The notes under the pieces: model-generated | Seen by the model: only the letters and a program-made list of their open reading frames with translations | What the model was told of the DNA's origin: nothing | The model's database searches: none | Program-made: the position numbers and the translations under genes | NCBI GenBank assembly: GCA_958295785.1 | Contig: OY282377.1 | Location: 820,394 to 884,393 of the forward strand | DNA length: 64,000 nucleotides | From: an uncultured Latescibacterota bacterium | GTDB taxonomy: Bacteria; Latescibacterota; UBA2968 | Direction: 5' to 3' | Shown here: positions 55,568 to 63,272 of the stretch, in pieces | How the letters are laid out: each line of letters begins with the position of its first letter | How positions within the stretch are numbered: the stretch's first letter is position 1

Positions 55568-55788
55568 GTAGCCAAAGCCGGAGTCCAGTGTTTGGTTTTT
55601 CCCTATGAGATATTGGTTGACTTTGCGCTCAAATTTGCGATTTTTTTCGACGTAACGCCGCGGTGCTCTCGCACGGCATTGTCAAAACACAGCGCGTGCC
55701 TCCCGCGGAAATCGCCCGTGCTATTCGCCAAAAAAGAAACGTAGAACGGAGTCCTGAACAACATACTTATTCGCTGGAGAATGAATGA
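55568..55788 (+). pseudogene. Decayed Gp49/HigB-type toxin fragment
   Basis: Two frames, each open, give one toxin-like sequence if one T is added to the T7 run at 55641-55647. Upstream part reads ...EILVDFALKFAIFF, downstream RRNAAVLSHGIVKTQRVPPAEIARAIRQKRN, which matches the C-terminal part of phage Gp49/HigB-type toxins (LHGFxKKTQKTPxxEIxxA). The 5' part is missing or unrecognisable. The downstream frame stops at TGA 55786-55788, overlapping the ATG of the XRE gene, the usual order for HigBA-type pairs. Confidence 0.6.
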
Positions 55789-56111
55789 TGCGCTCGAAAA
55801 AAACCACAGATGCCGTAGAAATTCTGCACAGACGCTATGTTGCGGGCGACCCGGAGATGGAAGCCTTGCTCAAAACGGAACGGATAAACGCAGAGATCGC
55901 CGCTCAACTTTATCACCTTAGAACCGCGTCTGGCCTGTCGCAACAGGAATTGGCTGACCAGACCGGCATGCCCGTCTCGGTCATTGATAGCCTTGAAAAC
56001 GCCGACTACTAAGGGCACGCATTGGCCGTATTCCGTCAAATCGTCGCCATGCTGAACAAACGGAGCCAAATTTCTTCTGACGCCCGGCGAGAAACCGCCT
56101 CGTCTCGATAA
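55785..56111 (+). pseudogene. XRE-family antitoxin, truncated by a nonsense codon
   Basis: The 75-codon frame (MMRSKKTTDAVEILHRR...) ends at TAA 56010-56012, but in relatives the sequence LExADYEGHSLxxLxxIA continues. Here it reads ENADY-stop-GHALAVFRQIVAMLNK and stays in frame until TAA 56109-56111. One Glu codon became TAA. The helix-turn-helix (GLSQQELADQTGMPVSVIDSLE) is before the break, so a truncated DNA-binding protein is still possible. It overlaps the toxin remnant (ATGA). Confidence 0.78.
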
Positions 56112-56129
56112 CGATTCCGCAAAAAAATT

Positions 56130-56162
56130 AAAGCCCTTCTGCAAAAACAGGAGGGCTTTTTC
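56130..56162 (+). terminator. Rho-independent terminator after the antitoxin remnant
   Basis: AAAGCCCTTCTG and CAGGAGGGCTTT around CAAAAA, with T5 following (one G-T pair). It sits 18 bases after the frame's end. Confidence 0.9.
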
Positions 56163-56788
56163 TGTTCGGATCTGTTCGGATAAAGAAACGCCTCGTCATC
56201 CTCTTTCAGTTGAAAAATGCAATTTTAGCCAACAAGCCGAGTGCGATTACCACTCCGCCCGAATCTACGCAACCGTACGTCCCATTCGGTTTTCTAAAAA
56301 AAATCCGCCCTGCCGATATTTTTCGCAGAGCGGATTCTCGATCTTTGGCATCATCCCTTGCCATCTTGAAAGATGGCCGTGGACCTATCCCCCCGGCCCC
56401 TTTCCTTTAAGAAAAGGGGAGCATAGCTTTCTTTATGGCTTGTATCAAGGGCTATTTTTGATGGCCTTGACCGAGCGCATAAGGCCATCAAAACCCCCGC
56501 ACACTCCCCCTCGCCAAACCGATCCGCTTCCCCCCTTCCTCGCAGGAAGGGGGGTTAGGGGGGTAGGTCCCATCCTGCCGCAGAGTCGGCGGTGGAGAGG
56601 ATGGGATTGCACGGGCGGAGACTGGCTACTGACTGCTAACCGCTACGGGCTAGCACAGGGGCCACGCTCCTACCTTTTCATCTCTCGCCTTTGGGATAGG
56701 TAGAGCGGAGAACGCAGAGGGGCGGAAGGTGTGGGGTTAATCCGCGTAATCTTTTAATCCGCGCAAATCCGCGATTCAGACAAGGGGG
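56163..56788. other. Repeat-rich gap, 56.2-56.8 kb
   Basis: 626 bases without a supported gene. They hold pieces of hairpin repeats CCCCTTTCCTTTAAGAAAAGGGG (56397-56421) and CCCCCCTTCCT...AGGAAGGGGGG (about 56530-56556), TTAGGGGGGTAGGTCCCAT as after repeats D and E, a GACTGGCTACTGACTGC stretch, and AATCCGCGTAATC repeats. Short ORFs in it have no recognisable products. Confidence 0.6.
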
Positions 56789-56998
56789 TTGGTGGCGAGG
56801 AGCGGGGACGAACCGCTTGACAAAGCGCGAGGTATTGCAGATTATTTTCTGACGTTACGCACAGAGCAGCACAGGCGTTGCCTAACCGCCGAGAGCCTGA
56901 TCGATCCGGTCGTGCCATTTGACCGCGTCGAAGCCTATATGCAAATGAACGAACACCCCAAAATAGGCATCAAACTCGGCGTTGACCATTCTGAATAA
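56789..56998 (+). pseudogene. C-terminal fragment of a zinc-type alcohol dehydrogenase
   Basis: A 69-codon frame whose end, SLIDPVVPFDRVEAYMQMNEHPKIGIKLGV, resembles the C-terminus of medium-chain zinc dehydrogenases. No domain for the first about 270 residues is present, so it is a 5'-truncated relic. The TAA overlaps closely with the next gene's start. Moderately sure. Confidence 0.5.
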
Positions 56999-56999
56999 T

Positions 57000-57242
57000 A
57001 TGGCGGACTACAAATTCACCGCGTACTTTGAACGAGAAGTACTGCGTAAACGCCCCTATTTAAAAAAGGAGTGGTGCATCTATGCCATTGAAAATGCTGT
57101 TCGTTCAGAACCTCAAGAACACAATAGATTTCGATTTTGGGCCCCAATTGCCGATTTTGGTGGCCGCTACTTGAGGGTCATTACACTCGAAGACAAAGTT
57201 ACAATTCACAATGCTTTTCCAGATCGAGGTTTCAGACCATGA
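57000..57242 (+). CDS. Small protein of the DUF4258-like toxin-candidate type
   Basis: 80 residues, MADYKFTAYFEREVLRKRPYL..., with RFRFWAPIADFGGRYLRVITLEDKVTIHNAFPDRGF. The beta-rich end and its pairing with DUF2283 fit DUF4258-like proteins that lie next to DUF2283 in putative toxin-antitoxin modules. The TGA at 57240-57242 overlaps ATG of the DUF2283 gene. No clear ribosome binding site precedes the start. Confidence 0.7.
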   Translation: MADYKFTAYFEREVLRKRPYLKKEWCIYAIENAVRSEPQEHNRFRFWAPIADFGGRYLRVITLEDKVTIHNAFPDRGFRP

Positions 57243-57457
57243 GACTCAATTACTACCCGGAAACGGATTCCCTGTATATTGACCTGTCAGAGCGCGTCAG
57301 CGCGGAAAGTTGGGAAATATCGGAAGGGGTTGTCCTCGACTACGATGCGGAGGGCAGGCTCGTTGGCATTGACATCGATCACGCCAGCGAGAAGGTCGAA
57401 CTAAAAAAACTCACACTCAACCAATTGCCCAGCGCGCTCGAAATGATCAGCGCGTGA
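57239..57457 (+). CDS. DUF2283 family protein, candidate antitoxin
   Basis: 72 residues, MRLNYYPETDSLYIDLSER...EGVVLDYDAEGRLVGIDIDHAS, the DUF2283 pattern. It starts on the ATGA overlap with the preceding gene, so the two are co-translated. DUF2283 proteins pair with DUF4258-like ones; activity as antitoxin is not proven. The frame is also open upstream but that part lies inside the previous gene. Confidence 0.8.
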   Translation: MRLNYYPETDSLYIDLSERVSAESWEISEGVVLDYDAEGRLVGIDIDHASEKVELKKLTLNQLPSALEMISA

Positions 57458-57853
57458 TCTCCTTGCGGCACAACGCAGAGGGGGCATGGGTTTTTAATCT
57501 GCGCCATCCGTTTCCTCCGCGATCCGCCTTGTATCTTCGGGCGAGCACGGGGGCATCGCCCGCCCCTACGTTTCTATCCTCGCATCTCGCCTTTCCTCCG
57601 TGTAATCTGCGCTATCCGTGTAATCCGCGATCCACCTTTCGCTTTTCAGACGGCCCCAGGTGCTACGCCTCTGTCCTCTCTACGCTTTGTTCTCTGCTCT
57701 ACTCTCGCCTTTCCTCCGTGTAATCCGCGCCATCTGCTTAATCCGTGATCCGCTTTTACTCTTGAACTATTTTTACATCTGTATTATACTCGGACTTACC
57801 ACGTAACGACATATCGCCCCTCCTCTCCCCATTTTTATAGGAGGCGTTTTTTC
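57458..57853. other. Repeat-rich gap before murA
   Basis: 396 bases: three runs of AATCCGCG/ATCCGTGTAATCCGCGATC-type repeats (about 57490-57535, 57596-57632 and 57714-57750), the GGGCGAGCAC short repeat (57539-57570), then a promoter and the AGGAGGCG ribosome binding site for murA. No gene seen. Confidence 0.65.
57762..57790 (+). promoter_or_regulatory. Sigma-70 promoter of the murA operon
   Basis: TTGAAC (57762-57767), a 17-base spacer and TATACT (57785-57790), 63 bases before the murA start. It is close to consensus. Confidence 0.8.
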
Positions 57854-59146
57854 ATGGAACAGTTTGTTATTGAAGGTGGGCATCCGCTGTCTGGCACAGT
57901 GGTTCCGGCGGGCAACAAAAATGCGACACAACCGCTTTTGGCTGCGACCTTGTTGACAGAAGAACCCGTGGTGCTCAAAAACGTGCCACAGATTGGCGAC
58001 ATCGCCGTTATTGTCGAAATTCTGCGCGACTTGGGCGCGGACGTTCGCAACACGGGCGATCACGAACTCGCGGTTTGCACCAAAGGCGTCAACAAATCCG
58101 CATTGCGCGCAGACCTGTGCCGAAAAGTGCGCGGCAGTTTTATGTTTGCCGGCCCCCTGTTGGGCCGCTTTGGGCAAGCGACCATTCCGCGACCTGGGGG
58201 CGACCGCATTGGCCGGCGGCGCGTGGATACCCACTTGATCGCACTCGAAGAACTCGGCGTGCGCTTCCACACCAACCACATCTACGATTTTCAGGCGCCC
58301 AGAGGTCTCGTTGGCGCGGACATTTTTTTGGACGAGCGCAGTGTCACCGGCACGGAAAACGCCGTGATGGCCGCCGTGCTCGCCCGAGGCACGACCATTT
58401 TGTGCAACGTGGCTTCAGAGCCTCATGTGCAGGAATTGTGTTTTATGCTCAACGCAATGGGTGCTCAAATTTCGGGCATTGGCACCAATGAAATGGTAAT
58501 TGAAGGCGTGTCCAAACTCAGCGGAACGACGCACACAATTGGGCCAGATTACATGGAAGTCGGCAGTTTTATCGGCCTGGCCGGGGCCACCAACAGCGAA
58601 CTCCGCATCGCCAATGCCGCGCCCAAAAACATGCGTAAGACCTTGATGGTGTTTCGACAATTGGGCCTCGAAGTCGAGGTCGATAGACGAGATATTGTGG
58701 TGCCGCCCTTTCAAAAGTTGGAAATTGTGCCCGATGTGGGCGATGCGATTCCGCGCATTGACAATGACCCGTGGCCGGGTTTTCCGCCCGATTTGATGAG
58801 CATTGCCATTGTCGTCGCCACGCAGGCGCGGGGCACGGTGCTGTTTTTTGAAAAAATGTTCGAACAGCGCATGTACTGGCTCGACCGCCTCATTGATATG
58901 GGCGCGAAAATCGTCATTTGCGATCCGCATCGCGCCGTGGTGGTGGGGCCGTCTAAACTCTATGGCGAGCATCTGACGAGTCCCGACATTCGGGCGGGTA
59001 TGGCGCTGATCATCGCGGCTTTGTGCGCCCATGGGCAAAGCGTGATCAGGAATATCGAACAGATCGACCGCGGATACGAACAGATCGATACGCGCTTGCG
59101 GGATTTGGGTGCACGCATTCAGCGGGTGACGGTGGAAGATGGATAA
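57854..59146 (+). CDS. murA: UDP-N-acetylglucosamine 1-carboxyvinyltransferase with Asp at the Cys115 position
   Basis: 430 residues, full length. Adds enolpyruvate from PEP to UDP-GlcNAc, the first committed step of peptidoglycan synthesis. [15 protein letters not shown] near 20, the catalytic loop [13 protein letters not shown] at 113-125, and [10 protein letters not shown] near 307 are conserved. In E. coli the loop has Cys at 115; here it is Asp117 (GAC at 58202-58204), the same change that makes mycobacterial and chlamydial MurA insensitive to fosfomycin. AGGAGGCG lies upstream, and the gene overlaps the cca gene by 8 bases. Confidence 0.94.
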   Translation: MEQFVIEGGHPLSGTVVPAGNKNATQPLLAATLLTEEPVVLKNVPQIGDIAVIVEILRDLGADVRNTGDHELAVCTKGVNKSALRADLCRKVRGSFMFAGPLLGRFGQATIPRPGGDRIGRRRVDTHLIALEELGVRFHTNHIYDFQAPRGLVGADIFLDERSVTGTENAVMAAVLARGTTILCNVASEPHVQELCFMLNAMGAQISGIGTNEMVIEGVSKLSGTTHTIGPDYMEVGSFIGLAGATNSELRIANAAPKNMRKTLMVFRQLGLEVEVDRRDIVVPPFQKLEIVPDVGDAIPRIDNDPWPGFPPDLMSIAIVVATQARGTVLFFEKMFEQRMYWLDRLIDMGAKIVICDPHRAVVVGPSKLYGEHLTSPDIRAGMALIIAALCAHGQSVIRNIEQIDRGYEQIDTRLRDLGARIQRVTVEDG

Positions 59147-60479
59147 CGCAGATGCACGCACGGGCGCGCTGGAAATTGTGCGCCGGTTGCAGGCGCGGGG
59201 GTTTCGCGCGCTGTGGGCCGGCGGATGCGTGCGCGACATGGCGATGGGGCAGCCGCCCCGCGATTACGATATTGCCACAAATGCCGATCTCCAACAGGTG
59301 ATCGGCATTTTTCCACATGCACAAGTAGTCGGCGCGCATTTCGGGGTGGCGCTTGTGCGGTTGGGCCACCACATCTATGAGGTGGCGCGCTTTCGCCGGG
59401 ATTTGGGATATTCAGACGGTCGGCATCCCGATGGGGTGGTGTTTGTAGATGCAGAAGAGGATGCCCTGCGGCGCGATTTTACCATTAACGGCATGTTTTA
59501 CGATCCCATAGCCGATGAGGTGCTCGACTATGTCGGTGGACAGGCCGATATAAAAAAAAAGGTGATCCGCACCATTGGCGATCCGCACGCCCGGTTTTGT
59601 GAAGACCGCTTGCGGATGTTGCGCGCCGTGCGCTTTGCGTGCCGGTACCACTGGCCCATTGAGGACGAAACGCGAAGGGCCATTGGAGAATTGAGCCACA
59701 GTATTGACGCCATCAGTTGCGAGCGCGTCCGCGATGAACTCGTCAAAATCCTGACCGAAGGAGGCGCGCCTTTGGGGGTGTGTTGGCTGATCGATCTGGG
59801 GTTGATGGCTGTTTTTTTGCCCGAAGTGGTCGCTATGGATGGCGTGCCGCAACCGCCTCAATTTCATCCCGAAGGCGATGTGCTGACCCACACCCTGATC
59901 ATGTTGGGCCTGCTACACAATCCGTCTCCGGAATTGGCGATGGGCGTTTTGTTGCACGACATAGGCAAGCCCCCGACCTATCAGGTGCGCGACCGCATTC
60001 GGTTTGACAACCACACAAAAGTTGGGCGCGAGATGACCGAGGCCATTTGCAAGCGCCTGCGCTTCTCTTGTGAACAGACAAAGCATATCGCGGCATTGGT
60101 GGCCGATCACCACAAATTCATGCATGTGCAGGACATGCGCCCGAGCAAATTGAAGCGTTTTTTACGCGCGGCCCGGTTTGAAGACCACATGGAGTTGCAC
60201 CGCGTGGATTGTCTGTCCTGCCACGGCGATTTGGGCAATTACACCTTTTGCAAGACCGCGCTCGAAACCCTGCCGCCAGAACAAATCCGCCCTCTTCCCC
60301 TGATCAACGGTCACGACCTGATCGCGATGGGGCACACCCCCGGCCCTGCGTTTAAGCAGGTGTTGCGGGCGGTTGAAGATGCCCAATTAGAAGGCCGCGT
60401 GACGAGCCGCGCCGCCGCATTGGAATTGGCAAAACAACGCTTTGAATCGCTTTCGCATCCGGAACCGTTTGTCCGTTAA
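59139..60479 (+). CDS. cca: CCA-adding/poly(A) polymerase-type tRNA nucleotidyltransferase
   Basis: 446 residues. Nucleotidyltransferase head with [14 protein letters not shown] and DYDIAT near 50 holding the metal Asp pair, then [13 protein letters not shown] near 110 and the [11 protein letters not shown] helix. A C-terminal HD domain is present ([18 protein letters not shown]). This HD form is closer to bacterial class II CCA enzymes with phosphohydrolase or to PcnB relatives; CCA addition is preferred by size but not proven. It overlaps murA by 8 bases and precedes a small secreted protein. Confidence 0.88.
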   Translation: MDNADARTGALEIVRRLQARGFRALWAGGCVRDMAMGQPPRDYDIATNADLQQVIGIFPHAQVVGAHFGVALVRLGHHIYEVARFRRDLGYSDGRHPDGVVFVDAEEDALRRDFTINGMFYDPIADEVLDYVGGQADIKKKVIRTIGDPHARFCEDRLRMLRAVRFACRYHWPIEDETRRAIGELSHSIDAISCERVRDELVKILTEGGAPLGVCWLIDLGLMAVFLPEVVAMDGVPQPPQFHPEGDVLTHTLIMLGLLHNPSPELAMGVLLHDIGKPPTYQVRDRIRFDNHTKVGREMTEAICKRLRFSCEQTKHIAALVADHHKFMHVQDMRPSKLKRFLRAARFEDHMELHRVDCLSCHGDLGNYTFCKTALETLPPEQIRPLPLINGHDLIAMGHTPGPAFKQVLRAVEDAQLEGRVTSRAAALELAKQRFESLSHPEPFVR

Positions 60480-60542
60480 GTTGTTAAAAAAATGCACGGT
60501 GTTCGGCTATCTATTACCCCCTATTCCCCAAGGAGATGACAC

Positions 60543-61127
60543 ATGGCGAACCGATGGTTTATCGCGTATTGCGCGGGCCTGATGCTGATGGCGATTGGGG
60601 CAGTGCCTGCTTGGGCGACAACCGTGAAGACCTTTGCTTTTGAGGAAATGTGCGAAACCGCGCAGACCATTGTGCATGTCAGATGCCTCGCGCGCAAAAA
60701 CGCCATCTTTCCCAAGCGCAAGGGCATTTTTACCCAAACGCGATTTCGCGTTCTGGAAGTGGTGAAAGGACAGGCCGATTCGGAAATGGTGCTGGTGTTG
60801 CCCGGCGGCGAATGGGAAGGCCGACGCACGTATGTGCCCGGGATACCGCAATTTGCGGCCGACAAAGAGACCGTGCTCTTTCTTTCAAAAACCGATAATT
60901 TTGGCTCTCCATGGCCGGTCGGATTGGGGCAGGGATGTTATCAGGTGCAAGTGGATGAAGGCGAAATTCGCCGCGTGAGGCTCAGGCAAGGGCACACTCC
61001 TTTGCCGCCGGATGTGCGTGTCAAACCCGCGACAACATCGCACATAGACATGGCATTGCGCGATTTTTTGGCTTCTGTGCGCGAAGTGCTCGATCTGCCG
61101 AAAAACGATTCACCATCTAAACAGTGA
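60543..61127 (+). CDS. Secreted protein of unknown function
   Basis: 194 residues. A signal peptide runs to about residue 26 (LMLMAIGAVPAWA). Then VRCLARKNA...FTQTRFRVLEVVKG and VLPGGEWEGRRTYVPGIPQF, a module seen at the front of some secreted matrixin-type proteins, but no protease domain follows here. AAGGAG lies before ATG 60543. Part of the murA operon by position (63 bases after cca). Confidence 0.65.
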   Translation: MANRWFIAYCAGLMLMAIGAVPAWATTVKTFAFEEMCETAQTIVHVRCLARKNAIFPKRKGIFTQTRFRVLEVVKGQADSEMVLVLPGGEWEGRRTYVPGIPQFAADKETVLFLSKTDNFGSPWPVGLGQGCYQVQVDEGEIRRVRLRQGHTPLPPDVRVKPATTSHIDMALRDFLASVREVLDLPKNDSPSKQ

Positions 61128-61141
61128 CAAGGAGTATTTTT

Positions 61142-62227
61142 ATGACCCTACATTTCGACATTCGAGACCTGTTTCGCTGTGTGCGGTTGGGTTGGTCTGG
61201 CAAAAAGATCTGGATTGGACTGCTGGGGCTGATCGCGGCATGGGCCGGTTATTCGGCTTTGTTGCTCATCGCGCATCTTCGCACGGGCAGTTCGGTCGGT
61301 GAAGTGTGGCAACGCTATGGGCTGTTTCCCGGCGCAAGAGCCGGAGAATTTGATCTGTTGGGCACGGGGTTGCACCTTTTGGGCATGGTGATCGTCCTTG
61401 CAGTGGTGTTTGTAACGACCAGCATGATGTGCAAAATCACTTTTCAGCAACTTCGCGGAGATGATTTTTATTCGGTTGGCGACGCGTGGCAATTTGCAAA
61501 AGCCCACTGGCAAGCCGTGTTGTTCGGCCCGCTGACATTGCTTGCCCTGTTTGCCCTGTTTGCTATCGGCGGCATGGTGATCGGGGCGATAGCCGGGTGG
61601 ATTCCCGTCGCGGGCGAATTTCTGTTTGCCCTGTGCTTCATCCCCATCTTTTTTGCCGCATTGTTGGCCGTGTTTATCGGCGTGGTCTTTGTGGTCGCGT
61701 CGGTTATGTCGCCGGCCATTGTGGGCACTGTGGAGGACGATATATTAGAGGTCGTGATCCAATCGTTTTCACTGACGTGGTCGCAACCCTGGCGGTTGGT
61801 TTTGTATTTGGTGTGGATCATTTTTGCCGCGTGGGTCGGCCTGATGTTGTTGGGCGCGTTGGCCACGGCTACTGTTGGCCTCATCCTTTGGGCGTGCGGT
61901 TTGTTTATGGGCGCCAAATTGGACCATCTCTTCTACGTGGCATCGCACTATCTCTTGTACCAGCCCGCGAAATGGGACCAGTTGCTCGCCATTTTTTCCG
62001 TGCTGGGCACGCCGTCGGGCGCAGAGATCTGGAGCGGTGGTATTTTGGGCGCGATGCTCGTCGCGATTAACGGGATCGTCATATCTTATGTGCAAGCGAC
62101 TTATGCTTCGGGATTGTGTTTGATGTACGTGGTTTTGCGGCATCGCAAAGACAATGCAAATCTGCTCGAATGGGACGATGAAATTGAAGAGGAGGCCAGC
62201 CATCATAAGGATTCCGAAACGGCGTAA
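61142..62227 (+). CDS. Polytopic membrane protein of unknown function
   Basis: 361 residues with about six transmembrane helices (near 23-45, 75-100, 125-150, 160-190, 225-270 and 295-325) and an acidic C-tail EWDDEIEEEASH. AAGGAG precedes ATG 61142, 14 bases after the previous stop. No family recognised. Position between a secreted protein and a polyamine enzyme suggests an envelope role, without proof. Confidence 0.7.
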   Translation: MTLHFDIRDLFRCVRLGWSGKKIWIGLLGLIAAWAGYSALLLIAHLRTGSSVGEVWQRYGLFPGARAGEFDLLGTGLHLLGMVIVLAVVFVTTSMMCKITFQQLRGDDFYSVGDAWQFAKAHWQAVLFGPLTLLALFALFAIGGMVIGAIAGWIPVAGEFLFALCFIPIFFAALLAVFIGVVFVVASVMSPAIVGTVEDDILEVVIQSFSLTWSQPWRLVLYLVWIIFAAWVGLMLLGALATATVGLILWACGLFMGAKLDHLFYVASHYLLYQPAKWDQLLAIFSVLGTPSGAEIWSGGILGAMLVAINGIVISYVQATYASGLCLMYVVLRHRKDNANLLEWDDEIEEEASHHKDSETA

Positions 62228-63272
62228 GCCAACCGCTTTTATCGATGGCAGCGCGTTGTTGCGCGAGGTGGCAACCCATGCGCGGTTGGCCGAAGGGGCC
62301 GAGGGCGTGCGCCGCATTTTGCGAACGGTCTTTGTGTCTCGGCAAATTCCCATTCGCAATATTGCACAGCAGGTGGGCCTCCCCGTTCCCGTGGTCGCCG
62401 CCGTGCGGGGCGAATTAGAAAAAAGAGGCATTTTGACGCGAAAAGGCGGGGTCTCGCTCTCCGATGAGGGCCTGAGTGTGGTGCAATCCGAACTGGGGTT
62501 TTCGTGCCGCAAACGCTTTGCGCGACCAAGCGCGCCGCCCACGCCTGCGGTTTTGGACGACGTGCGCGAACGCCTTGCCGAGATCGCCGCAGACCGCCCA
62601 AAGGTCAATGTCAAACTGGATCAATCCCACGCAACGCCCGAAACCGTTCTCAAGCGCGCCGTGTACTTGTACGAACACGACGCCCTCGAAGGCCGAAACG
62701 CGCTCATCCTCGGCGACGACGACCTGACCTCGGTGGCCGTGGGCTTGCTCGCGCAACACTTGGAAATCGCGCTCGGGCAAGTGGTGGTGCTGGAATGCGA
62801 CTGGCGGCTCATTGAGTTTCTCAACGCGGTCACCCAACGAGAAGGCTTGTCGGACATTGCGGTCATGGCTCGGGATTTGCGCGAAGACCTGCCAGCGACC
62901 TTGTGCGGGCAAATGGACGTGTTCGTTACGGACCCGCCCTATACCTTGCCCGGTCTGGCATTATTCGTCTCTCGCGGGGCCGCCGCACTCGCGCCCGAAG
63001 TGGGCAAACAGGGGTTTGTCAGCTTTGGACGCCGCCCGCCCGCTGAAACCGCACAGGCCATGGCCTCGTTGATCCAGATGGGCTTCGCGCCCGTGGAAAT
63101 CGTACCGAAATTTAACGAATACGTCGGCGCGCAAGTGTTGGGCGGGGTCAGCCAGATGATACACCTCATTTCCACCGGGAAGCCACAGCCGCTCGTGACG
63201 GGCACGTATCGCGGCGCGTTGTACACGGCGGATTGCAAAAGGCGGCGACAAAGTGATCGGGCACCCTATTGA
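62178..63272 (+). CDS. bpsA: N4-bis(aminopropyl)spermidine synthase-like protein (BpsA family)
   Basis: 364 residues. An N-terminal winged-helix-like part (GLPVPVVAAVRGELEKRGI) is followed by a Rossmann-type domain with ILGDDDLTSVAVG near 175 and VTDPPYTLPG near 250, the GDDDLTS and DPPYT motifs of BpsA, which makes branched polyamines from spermidine and decarboxylated SAM in thermophiles. Some bacterial members lack proven activity. The start at 62178 lies within the end of the previous gene. The DUF2156 gene starts before its stop, showing coupling. Confidence 0.78.
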   Translation: MKLKRRPAIIRIPKRRKPTAFIDGSALLREVATHARLAEGAEGVRRILRTVFVSRQIPIRNIAQQVGLPVPVVAAVRGELEKRGILTRKGGVSLSDEGLSVVQSELGFSCRKRFARPSAPPTPAVLDDVRERLAEIAADRPKVNVKLDQSHATPETVLKRAVYLYEHDALEGRNALILGDDDLTSVAVGLLAQHLEIALGQVVVLECDWRLIEFLNAVTQREGLSDIAVMARDLREDLPATLCGQMDVFVTDPPYTLPGLALFVSRGAAALAPEVGKQGFVSFGRRPPAETAQAMASLIQMGFAPVEIVPKFNEYVGAQVLGGVSQMIHLISTGKPQPLVTGTYRGALYTADCKRRRQSDRAPY

